The translations under genes and the position numbers were made by a program. This document shows positions 32,151 through 42,423 of a stretch of 64,000 nt of DNA, in pieces. Location: contig OY743176.1 of assembly GCA_963555705.1 (NCBI GenBank), positions 62,012,040-62,076,039 on the forward strand, written 5' to 3'. The stretch is from Ligustrum vulgare (Eukaryota; Streptophyta; Magnoliopsida; Lamiales; Oleaceae). Within the stretch, counting starts at the first letter, position 1. Each line of letters starts with the position of its first letter. The notes below the pieces were generated by a model. It did no database searches. It was not told the origin of the DNA and saw only the letters and a program-made list of their open reading frames with translations.

Positions 32151-33718
32151 GAGGATCATAAATGTTTCCCCCTTTTGCGTTTTGCATGTATGTCTCGTTT
32201 ATACTTCTTCAGGAGCAATAATAATATCATTTCAGTATGTTTAGATGATAATTTTTACTTCTTCTGGAGTAAATATACACTTCTTCTGGAATACATAAGT
32301 GCTCATGCAAGAACATTTCCAGACACTTTATCATCTAATATTCATCTCATAATACTGATGAGATTATTTTCACATTAGCCATATTCGAGCTATCATGTGA
32401 TATTATCTTATCATACATCAACATTCTCTTGTTGAATAATTTTCATCCACCCATTCAAATTCAGATATTGGTAACTTCTGGTACCATTGGATGAAATATT
32501 TTTATCAACATTTACCAACTTTTTGGTAATGATAACTTCTGGTATCATTTGATGAAGTATCAAATAACAATAATATCACCATGTATATAGGTTAAACAAT
32601 AATAATATCACCATGTATATATGTTGACAACATCCTCTAATATGTTAGAATTAACCAACAATTGAGGTGTTTTTGAAATAATATAGAATATGAATATATG
32701 TAAAGTATTCTATATATTCAATTGCTAAACCGGCCATATAGGCGGAATTGACATAATGAAATAATTAAACTGATAAAACCAACCATGTAGGTGGTAGAAC
32801 CAACCATGTAGGTGGCAACAACATAATGAAATAATTACCTTTCATGAGTGAGCGAGTCGTATCTTCAAATCCAGTCAAGGTATTCATAATAGTGATCAAG
32901 TCATATTGTCAAAATCCAGTCAAGGTACTCATAATAGTCCAATCCGTTGCGGTATAAATTCAGTCCATAATAACTTAATCCGTCACGGTATGACAATGAT
33001 TATTTTTAATTATACTTTGTTTAAAATCTTTAATTTATCTTGTTGATCACATATTAATCGTTAATTTTCGATTAATTTACTTTTATGTATTACCAAGGGT
33101 AAAATTGTCCATATTTTAATATGCTGCTCATATGGATAAATCAAAACCGTCAATAGGTTTGAAATTTAATTTAGAACAAACTTACTTTTGGTCCGAAGTT
33201 CAAAATCCCGTCGGAAGTGCTTCAAAAACGGTTTTTAAGAAAACCGCCACGTTCGATCGCCGGAAAATCTCAGAACTGCACAAAACAGAAAAGTAAGATC
33301 ATAGAAAAATCAAGATCGTCGATATGTACAAACTGCCTGTTGACGTCGTCGTCGAATTCCGCCGCACGCGCCGCCTCGACGTCTGCGCGTGGTCTTCACG
33401 CGCGTCACGCGCCGCCGCGCCGGTGCCGATGCCGTCGACACGCGCCGGTTCGAAATAATCGTCCGGTCGTCGTGGTCATGGATCCGGTCTCCGATCATCA
33501 TTTGGATATACGGTTTGGCGTGAATTTGGTTTGGAAGTTTCGGATTATACAATTTCTTCAATTTTTCTACGTATTTGGAATTGATCTTCTAATCTATGAT
33601 GTATAAATGATGATTAATAATAATCTGGTGTCTGATACAGAGGTTCATCATTTAGATACAACTGTAGAGCATACTCCCGTCATATTACTCAATAGGGTAG
33701 AGACTCGTGCTGATAACG
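32151..33718. other. 5' (minus) leader region of the young LTR element
   Basis: Noncoding as far as I can see. Contains degenerate ACTTCTGG repeats (32205-32550), AACCAACCATGTAGGTGG twice (32779, 32800), paired TCAAGTCATATTGTC/ATCCAGTCAAGG phrases (32870-32960), and a GC-rich stretch 33340-33450 where gag would be expected. No gag motif was recognised in any frame. Confidence 0.5.
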
Positions 33719-33960
33719 TGTTGTAAAACTATCAAAATTCTAAACACAAGAATTAGAGAGAGATTGAGAACTAGAGAGAAGGAGGAGAATTTCTTGATTC
33801 TCAAGAATGGTCCCAATACAAATGAATATATGGTGCCCTATTTATAGGAGGGCGGATAATGGTATAATCGTAATATGTAAATTTTACAGGGGCATAATGG
33901 TAATATGGAATTCACCTAATTTTACCTAACTTTACCTAAATATTCCTAACATTTATAACA
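33719..33960 (-). repeat. 5' LTR (right) of the young element
   Basis: 242 bp; same sequence as the left LTR apart from AGGAGGGCGG versus AGGGGGCGG as read. The minus-strand TATA box is at about 33835-33848. Confidence 0.93.
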
Positions 33961-34763
33961 TAAACATAAATATCACATAATCCATAAACAACTTAAAACA
34001 ATTAAGTGAAGTTAAACTAGTCGAACATTCCAAAAAAATAAAATTAATCCATAATAAAATAACAACATTTAACAACTAACATAATCATTTCAACAATTAG
34101 CTAAATAAAAAATTAAAAACAAGATGATAAAGAAAACTCTCTTTTTTGTTAAATTTTTGAAATAAATGCTCCAAAATTTCTTCACTTTGAATTAAATTTC
34201 TTCATCTTACATTAATATCTCCAACAACTTAACACATAATGCATTAAAAATTTCATAAATGGTATGAATTTTTGGGTAAAAAGTTGAGAAAAACAACATT
34301 AACGAAAACTTCAACAATAATAATAAGCTTGAAATTAAAGAAAGCAAGTAAAAAGACAATAAGTTAAAAGATTTAGTGGCCTTGCAACTTAGTCCCCTTT
34401 TAAATTGCAACAAAGTCCTTCATCTTTCACTGTAAGTCAATTTGGTCCTCATATTTTCAGATTTCTTTCAAATAGGTACTTCAAAAAATACACTTGAGGT
34501 CATTCAACTTCTACAATTTTGCGATCTGGTCCTCGATTAATTGCACAGCAAGTTCGAAACTTTCGAAAAGTAGCAAATTGATCTCTAAAATTCCAATTTC
34601 AGCATATTTTTGTCTTCTTTTGTGCTTCTTCACCCCCAAACTTCGATAGTAAACCTATTCAAAACACAAAATATGTAAAAATAAGTAGATATTTGCCCAA
34701 GATAATTCAAAAATACTAATTTAAAGGTATGAAATGTGCATGTAAAATACAATTAACAATTAA

Positions 34764-36900
34764 AAAACCCTAATTCAGATTAAAATCATAATGGCAAAAT
34801 TGCCTTTAAAGCTAGGAAAACTGAAAATGATTTTGGGAAAAGTTTAAACTATTTTCTTGATATAGATTCGTGTGTTTACATCTCAGCAAGTGGTTCCTAT
34901 TTATAGTGCGAGATGGTAGGATGTTTAAATTAAAATATTAGTTGCTAGATAATCATTTCCCTAATCCTAGTGTAGAGGAGTCATTGGGCTTCAATTATGA
35001 GGTATCAATCTACATGTGGTCGGTCAATTCAAGTAAGACGTGGCAGATGATGGTTGGTCACTTAGGTGATCAATCAGAATCCACATATTTTCAAAACGTG
35101 CTTAAATCCTAAGTTAACCGCCTGCATGTATGGATACATGTTCCAAACATTGCTTTAATTTTTCTAAGAATCTAAAAATGGGGAAAATGTGAAATGTTAC
35201 TGCCACTGTTTGGCAAACATGTTTTGTACAATACAATTCTTTAAATTACTTTTTAAGTAAACAATTTTTCTCTCTCCATTTTTTAACCACGCATTTACCT
35301 AGAAAACATAAAAAAATATTTTTAAACAAAAACCTTTTTCTCAATGTCAAATCTCAGTAGTAGTTCTTACATCTTTCAACGCACGTATGATTTCATTCAG
35401 AATGAGGAAAGATTTGGTTTTGTCCTCACCCACATTGCTCTGCGTAACATGAAAACATATTTAGCGTCAAACAAAAGAATATTGCATGTGCAGAGTTCAA
35501 CTAGGAATCAAGTATATAACAACAGATTCCAAACAAAATTCATTTAATATTACATTTTTTAAACAATTCTGGACAATAGTCGAAATTCATTTAATAAATG
35601 TCGAAAATAGCAGGCCTACCATTGCTGCATGAATCAACAAGGTCCGAAAGCAGGCAAATGACTTTTAAGTGATGCAATATTACACTTCACGCCAATTAAC
35701 AAATCTCATCACTCCAAAAAAACGTGAGGAGCAGAACCATGAACAACAAAACCATAAATGAGAGAGAAGCATATAATATTGTGCTCAGAGTTTGATATGC
35801 TTCAACGTGGCCAACCTCACCACCAGTCGCCTGAAACCCAGAATTTCATATACGTTGGTGACCATACCAGCATTCTTAATAATAAAATGAATGATGTGGC
35901 AAAGCATGCCCATAAAGCACGTCTAATAACAGACTAGATTAGCTTGACTAGATCTTCAATGGATCCATCAACAAAGCATGATGCAAGATGCAAGATGCAA
36001 GATGCAGAATCTGACACCCTCATGAAAGATATACATAAAAATTGTGATTCTAAGATCTAATTACATATATAACAAAATCAGAAGGACAAGAAGTAACAGG
36101 TTCATTTTATTCACCACTTTCAGACAAAATCTAACTAGTACCTATCGGCATCTTTTCTTATTGAAGTTGCATCACTGTCTTCTACATCAGCTAAGCCATT
36201 AGTCTCAGACTCCAGTTTTCAGCGTTCCCAGTTATCTTCAATGAGCTGAAATTTCTCAAAGTGAAGCAATAAAGATCTGTGTTGTTACTGAAGAATCAGT
36301 TATGGATGTAAAGCATTCAATTGAGCCCTGAAGTTGCGGGGGAAAAAAATGATCATTATGTTAAATGCCAATAATCTCTTTCCTTCAGTTACTACTGATA
36401 AAACTTCATGCAAAATAGGTCAACAATAAAAAATAAATCACAAAACATATGCACTATCAAACAAGTTAATAAGTAGTGACATGTAAATCTAGCTAGTTCT
36501 TGGAAAATGAAATGAACATAAGATCAGTTTACATAGCTTTACAAATTGTAAGTCCAACAACATCAGAATGGGCATACAATTCAGGTTCTATCGCTTAAAA
36601 CATCAGCATCCACTTGATCAAGTGTTGAAATTATGTCAAAGAAGCAAGGAAGAAAGATGTGACGAAATACATAGTAAAAATGAAGGATAAAGAGATCAAC
36701 TAATGTTGTTGTATAAAGGAGCAACAGGGAAACTGTGCAGTAGACTCTACTGTAAAGAAAGATAAATGAACCTATCAAAAATTGTCTAAGAATCACTGCA
36801 TAAAGATAATGCAGGTTGTAGCTACTATTGGGATTTTGAATGATTAAATGAATAAAAGTATGAAATGAATAAGTGCAGAAAGTAACCACAATAACTTTCT
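34764..36900. other. Intergenic; no gene identified
   Basis: AT-rich DNA. Holds a MITE copy (35203-35350) and a small GATGCAA tandem (35979-36008). The 36581-36919 minus ORF is hydrophobic, low in complexity and unsupported. Confidence 0.5.
35203..35350 (+). mobile_element. MITE family B copy
   Basis: ACTGTTTGGCAAACATGTTTT at the left, then TTTTTAACCACGCATTTACC and AGAAAACATAAAAAAATA; it aligns with the 61381 copy. The right end is degraded. Confidence 0.7.
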
Positions 36901-37573
36901 CCTTTAGACAAATAAACAAATCGTGAAAGACCTTTAGATATATGTGCTTGTCTGGAGTGGAGGTGCCTCGAACAAGACATTAGTTAAAGCCTGAAGCAAC
37001 TATTTGGAGCCTGATGCCAAAGCCTTTAAATTTCTACTTGCGGTCCTTTTCGAGTAAAAATGTTACTTTTAACATCAACGGCAATATTTTCTGTGAGTCC
37101 GGTGTTTTGAGCTCTTGTCAGCCCTTCAGAACTGTGATCAGACGTAAGAGCGCTTTTATTTTCATTAACTAGTTCCTAAATGAGGAGACATAGAATATTG
37201 ATAAGATTAACAGGTAACGAACATCATGAAAGCAACAAGACATGGAAAAATAAACATTAACTTTGAACAATTTTAACCCTACCTGCAAACAAATGGCAAT
37301 TCTTCAGCATGTAGGAGTCCTTGAGAAAAGGACTCAAAAGTTTAGCCAAAGCTCCAAAATACTGACTAGCATCACTTGGATTGTAACAAAAGGCAGGCAA
37401 CAATTCCCAGCATCCACGGGCATAACCCTGCAGATCTTGGCATTTTAACAGGAAAGGAACACAAATTTAAATTCCAAATCCGAGTTCTACAAAGCTTAAG
37501 CGTGCATTAAGGAAAAATACATAGACAAGAGAATAAATTATAATTCAAATATATAAACATGTACACAATGATT

Positions 37574-37699
37574 CCTGATTGACATTACACAATAAAATAG
37601 AACCTATGTGGAATATTTAGATATATAGGCAAATGTCCTGATTGACATTACACAATAAAATAGAGCCTATGTGGAATATTTAGATATATAGCCTATAGG
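37574..37699 (+). repeat. 63-bp tandem duplication in an RRP12-like intron
   Basis: CCTGATTGACATTACACAAT at 37574 and 37637, with a single difference noted (GAACCTATG/GAGCCTATG) across the unit. Confidence 0.92.
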
Positions 37700-37938
37700 G
37701 AAATATAATCAGTACATCAACAGAACATTTCTCATTCGTACTTTCCAAGTTACAACAATAGACAGGAAGCAGCTAAATTGTGTTTTTATACAACATACAA
37801 GTCCAACAACACACTATTTATTTTTATTTTGAATTTTTTTGTTAAGCAATTATGTCTCAACCTTTTTCTTCTCATTTAAATTTTTCCCTCCAAACACATG
37901 CATAGAGAATTGTGAAAAGTGAATGAATTCATTAAAAG

Positions 37939-37939
<1 letters not shown>

Positions 37940-38012
<73 letters not shown>
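37940..38012. repeat. Compound (TA)n(GA)n microsatellite
   Basis: About 19 TA units followed by about 17 GA units. Confidence 0.97.
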
Positions 38013-38016
<4 letters not shown>

Positions 38017-38594
38017 GGTTTTTAAATTTAGAGAATCAAGTTAATTTCTCATTTTAATTTCAGATATAAAAAGTTCATGGGACTCCTTAAAATGAGGATT
38101 CACTCTATGCAGATACTCTTAAGGATTTTATAATTATCAGCACTGAAGGGCAGTAATTTGTACAAATCTTCCAGATCTGAAGCCCTTATTAAGAAGGGGA
38201 ATAAAAAATTACATTTTACCTGCTTCTAGTATTAAAATTATGCCAAATATTATAGATTTGAAAGGTTGCACTAGACCAATATTTTTCAGGCAGAATATCA
38301 TTTTTATTAATCAATTTCCATTTTTCATAATGAAATAAGTAAATAGAATGAAACATTAGAAAGTATAAATAAAAAGAAAAATAACAAAGTAAAAATTGAC
38401 AACTATCATATGCAGTACAAGGTCCTTTAAGGATAAAGATGTATTTTCACGCAGAATATCATTTATATAAATCAGTTTCAATTTTTCATAATGAAATAAG
38501 CAAATTGATCTTAATGTAATTAAATGGTTAAGGAAGTAAAATGGCGGCAGGAGAGAATGAAAATATTAGAAAAAATAAAATAAAAATAAAAAAT

Positions 38595-38752
38595 CTCCGT
38601 TTGGTAAACTGTTTATAAACAAATTTATAAATAACGCATTTTTCCAAACCATTTTTTAACAATACACATTTTTCCAAATCACTTTTAAACCACATATTTT
38701 ACCTCGAAAACATAACATTCTTTGTTTATAAACAAAAACCTATACCTAACAT
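38595..38752 (+). mobile_element. MITE family B copy
   Basis: CTCCGTTTGGTAAACTGTTTAT to TTTATAAACAAAAACCTA, with TTTTACCTCGAAAACATAAC inside. A diverged member with an extra inverted TTTATAAAC pair. Confidence 0.6.
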
Positions 38753-39670
38753 AGGAAAATTTAACAAAGGAAAAATTGACAACTATCATATCCAGAATAA
38801 GGTTCTTTACTGATAAAGATGTATAGAAGCTTCCTTTATCTTATTATCTATTGTGTCAGGCATTTGTTTAATCATATTAAGCACATAAATCTTTTGGAAG
38901 TTAAGAATAAATATTATTTCCTAATAGCATTATTGCAATCTTTCCTTTTTATTAAACCATTCTGGGAAATAAGTGTGGTCATAAAGGATTAGTTGCTTTG
39001 GTGATGTAGCAATGAACTGTGAAGCCTAGATGACTCAATTAAAATTCATTAACTAAAAGAAATTCAGAAAATTTGGGGGAAAGCACAGAGTTACTTTTTT
39101 TAGCAGATACCTTTGCATGATGCCTCTTGGAAGGACTCAGCAAGAGGAATAATTTGGGACATGAAGAACCCCAGGGACGACCCTGAAATATTTTTCTTCA
39201 AAATAGTTATTAACCAAGTATTTGAACAAGAAATATCCTCTGCATCGAGGGAGATACAAAGCAATCCAAGTAATTTCTCAGGCCCCATAGCAACAATGGC
39301 TGATCCAATGCAATCTTGAAGCTGTAATAACAAGATGAGAACCATTGTAACTCAATGAAACCAGCGGGTGAAGTTCAGTTATTTATCCACAACATAAAAT
39401 GTGTGCAGTATATTGGCAATGAAGATTAATTTACAAGAACGATCAGTCTCATGCATTTCAGAAGACCAAAAGTGAAAGATGAAGAGTAAATCTATTCAAA
39501 AGACATGTTATTCATATCCTATTTTACAATCCACAGAAGATTATATCCCAAGTTCCCAACATTTACATAAATCAAGATTCACAAGTACAAGTTGAAAGTG
39601 TACAATGGATCGCAATTGACAAGCTGCGAGTGATTCAAAAACATTGGAAAACGATGATAGTGGTCACGTT

Positions 39671-39697
39671 AACACACACACACACACACACACACAC
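39671..39697. repeat. (CA)n microsatellite
   Basis: About 13 CA units. Confidence 0.95.
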
Positions 39698-40004
39698 TGG
39701 GCTTCCATGAATATTTACATGTTCCAGATGTGACATTCATCAAGTCAGCGAGTTTAAGAACTATATCCTTTGTGAACATGTCCAAGATCTCACCTACAAT
39801 CACATAGGCAGTAGGTTGAAACAAGCCTATAAACAATAATAAGCATTTTAAAACATAATAATCCCGCTGTCTTGGAAAGACAAGTTAGCAAATTTCCCTT
39901 TTTTCTCATAATAAATAAGTCGAAATAGGAAAATTTAACCCATTTGTTAAGGATGCGAGCAAATTTTTTGAGGTTAGAATTTGTAGGTGTATGATATATG
40001 ACTA

Positions 40005-40202
40005 AGCCCCAATTTGACCCCCATTATAAACAAAATACGTTTTTCCCTCTTCTTTTCAACCACACATTTATAAATAAAATTAAGTTAGCTTACACATAAA
40101 CCCATAAAAAATTCCCTACTTTCAACCACACATTTTCCTAAAAATCACTATTCAAAAAACTATTTTTTCAAATAAACTCTTTATCAACATCAAACAGGGG
40201 CT
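40005..40202. mobile_element. MITE with 13-bp TIRs in the RRP12-like gene
   Basis: Begins AGCCCCAATTTGA and ends TCAAACAGGGGCT; the arms pair at 11 of 13 positions. The interior has TTTCAACCACACATTT twice (40068, 40119), related to MITE family B. No clear target-site duplication. Confidence 0.65.
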
Positions 40203-41993
40203 AGATAGAGTGCATTTTCTACCAGACTACCACCTGCATATGCCTCTCAATGCTGTAGCCAAATTGGGTATTGAAGTATTAGCTATCTTCAGATTCAATT
40301 CAGTGCACAATAAGTGGTTAAAATATCCCTTTTCAGTCACAACAATGGGAAGAAATTCCTGGGAAATATTACCTAAAATTCAATCATAGGTTAAATTTAC
40401 AAGTGTCTAATGGAAAACTTATGTCCACTTACCAAGTTGGAGGAACAAAAGGGATATTGCTGCCAGAAAGTGCTCATTTGGAATGGAGAGGAAGTACATA
40501 GTGCATTATAGAAGATTGCACAAGTTGCTTTTATAGCCACAAATTCATCAGTGTCAATTACTTCATCTTCTATTCCCTGGTTTTTTGATGGTTGATGAGT
40601 GTAAGCCATCAATAAGTCAGTATATCAGCTCTTCGTATATATTGGAAGCCTTTAAAGCAGTATCAGTCTCAGAAGACCTGACATTATATGTGCTTAGTTA
40701 GTAATGACAATGTGGCTGAAGAAATACATGAAGCAGCCTAAGATATTAAAAATGAAAAGCTTGTCCCCACCCACAAGGCCCAAACATATACGTAGATATC
40801 GAGAGAGATGAGCAAATACCTGAAATGGATTCAGATAGCAAAGGTACATAAACTGTCCATTTTTTATATCACCATCTTGAAGTTTGCACAAAGCAGTTTT
40901 GGCTAAAGCTGTGGCAAACAATGAAGTGTCAGCCGGGTTGTTGTCTCCCCAGAGATATGCAGGATACAAGCAAATTAATGATATCTTCAGCACAAGGAAC
41001 TATAACTTCAGTTCCTGAAGTTTCAAATATCAAGGAAAAAATATCAAAGATGTGCCTTGTCACTGCTGGAAACTGAGGGCTTATAATCTTCCACAATTGT
41101 GAGAGAACTTTGCAGCGCATCTTGGCAGAGAGATATAGAACCACGTGTTTTATCAGATTCGGAAAATAAAGAACTTCTTTAAATTCTGGACTTGACATGG
41201 TATCATCCTTAGATCCGTCTACATTCTTTGAAACGATCATTTTTTATGGCCAAAGTCATGTGCTCTTTAAGCAGTGAGCGGACGATTCAAATGACTTGAA
41301 AACCATCAAAACACAATCCTGAACACATTTCCTCGCCTGAAATATAAAAATTTACACAAACAGATAACTATTGAGGAACCTAGTCACAAGTTAGTTTCAA
41401 CCATGATTCTTGCAGATTTTAATAAAGAACCTCGAAAACCAAAAAAGGACAAGCGATCATACTTTTTTTTAATTAAGTGATTCCAGCTACTCTTATCCAA
41501 TAATTTCATAATTAAATTTCAAAAGAAATCAGATTTCCTATGTCATTTAGCTTGAAATGCTAGTTGAATTAAGTAAGAAAGAAAGAAACCACAATATTAT
41601 AACATCAGCAGCTAAGATATCCATCAATATTAATCCATGAAGGAGTAAAACTTGATTCATTCAAATCCTTTCTGGACATGTATATCTACATTGACCAATA
41701 TGTAGAAATACAAAATTGCATATACTTCCATGTGTAAGCATAATTAAGAAAACCTTTGGGCGCTTATCAAGAGAGAATTTCAGGAGCCACTCTAATCCGA
41801 GCTTCACTGAGTTCCGATCATTTGAATCGCAAAATTCAGCAATCAATACACCTACACACCGCTGCCCTGACGCTTGAAGTCCCCAAATTATTTCGACCAA
41901 AAACTCAACAGCCTCTGCAACTTTCTCCTTCTTAATCTCGCCTTTGTGAACAAGCGGAAGCACAATGGATAAGAAAGAGGTTAAGGCAGACAA

Positions 41994-42423
41994 GCGTGGG
42001 AGTTTAGGGACTTAGAATTTGAGAGAGGTGATTGTGGCAGCGAGGTAGGAGACTGAGACTATATTTCTTTCAAAGAACAATTACCTTCCTTAGACAACTC
42101 ATTAAACTTAGATTCCGATTATACTACAAAATCATGGTGGAAATTGTGTGATTAGTAAAGAAAAACAAATTAAAAAAAAAAAAAGTTAAACGGGAGATCT
42201 AAGACCTAAGTAAGCCCTACCAAAAAAAATCAGAACAATTATATACTTTCTGTACTGTATCCAACAAATGAAGCAAAGAATCTAGCAAGTTGTACAACAA
42301 TTTTCATAACCAGAACAGGAAGGCGATGGAAGGCGTCAACCAGAAAACAGAAAGGTGTTCGATTTTAGAAACGCCTTGCGCGCACTGTCATCCAGTTGAC
42401 ATATTCTCTGTTTCCACAGAGTT
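41994..42423. other. PPR 3' flank / intergenic
   Basis: No coding signal; it separates the PPR stop codon from the truncated RRP12-like pseudogene. Contains an A run (42172-42184). Confidence 0.5.

Larger units (their letters stand above)
27482..33960 (-). mobile_element. Young 6.5-kb LTR element carrying antisense genes
   Basis: Two direct LTRs (27482-27722, 33719-33960) flanked by TAAAC duplications (27477-27481, 33961-33965). As read, the LTRs differ only by one base insertion. On minus, the polypurine tract AAGGGGAG (27723-27730) abuts the 3' LTR, and GTTATCAGCACGAG after the 5' LTR is a primer-binding-site-like sequence, so the element runs right to left. I find no gag, protease, integrase or RT, so it is non-autonomous and must use enzymes of another element, probably copia by its 3' repeats. 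It carries two plus-strand (antisense) ORFs, 30426-30971 and a LOG-like gene at 31280. The rest is AT-rich with many degenerate ACTTCTGG and GGTACATCAAAGA repeats. Confidence 0.9.
26855..34758 (-). mobile_element. Solo LTR (family A) split by a younger LTR element
   Basis: Left part 26855-27481 (TGTTCGCTAAAATTG...CGCAAGTGCACG) and right part 33966-34758 (ending TAAAATACAATTAACA), with exact 5-bp duplications ATTAA at 26850-26854 and 34759-34763. Rejoined it is about 1.42 kb, close to the other family A LTRs, and it shares CGCAAGTGCACG near its left end with the copy at 14989. A ~100-bp tandem duplication lies at 27169-27375 (ACACGAGACAATGTAAATTT twice). Confidence 0.88.
36930..41993 (-). pseudogene. 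RRP12-like ribosome-biogenesis gene, 5'-truncated and decayed
   Basis: RRP12-like ARM-repeat proteins (NUC173 domain) act in the nucleolus and nucleus in pre-rRNA processing and ribosomal subunit export. Minus-strand exon pieces appear in family order: 41993-41752 (LTSFLSIVLPLVHKGEIKKE, LEWLLKFSLDKRPK, then GT); 41338-40820 (RKCVQDCVLMVFKSFESSA, VVLYLSAKMRCKVLSQLWKI, NNPADTSLFATALAKTALCK); 40680-40430 (ending IPNEHFLAAISLLFLQLG); 39345-39110 (LQDCIGSAIVAMGPEKLLGL, SFQEASCK); 37450-37290 (ELLPAFCYNPSDASQYFGAL); 37170-36930 (NLKALASGSK, stop, LLQALTNVLFEA). Frames shift near 41245, 40950 and 40500. There is no ATG and no N-terminal exon before 41993, and introns carry MITEs. No RRP12 C-terminal half is seen to the left. 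Same strand as the PPR gene, about 430 bp downstream of it. Confidence 0.85.

Noticed and set aside
33217..33606. GC-rich ORFs (plus 129 codons, minus 83 codons) as gag of the young element
   Set aside because: Arg-rich low-complexity translation from GC content; no CCHC knuckle or gag motif in either frame.
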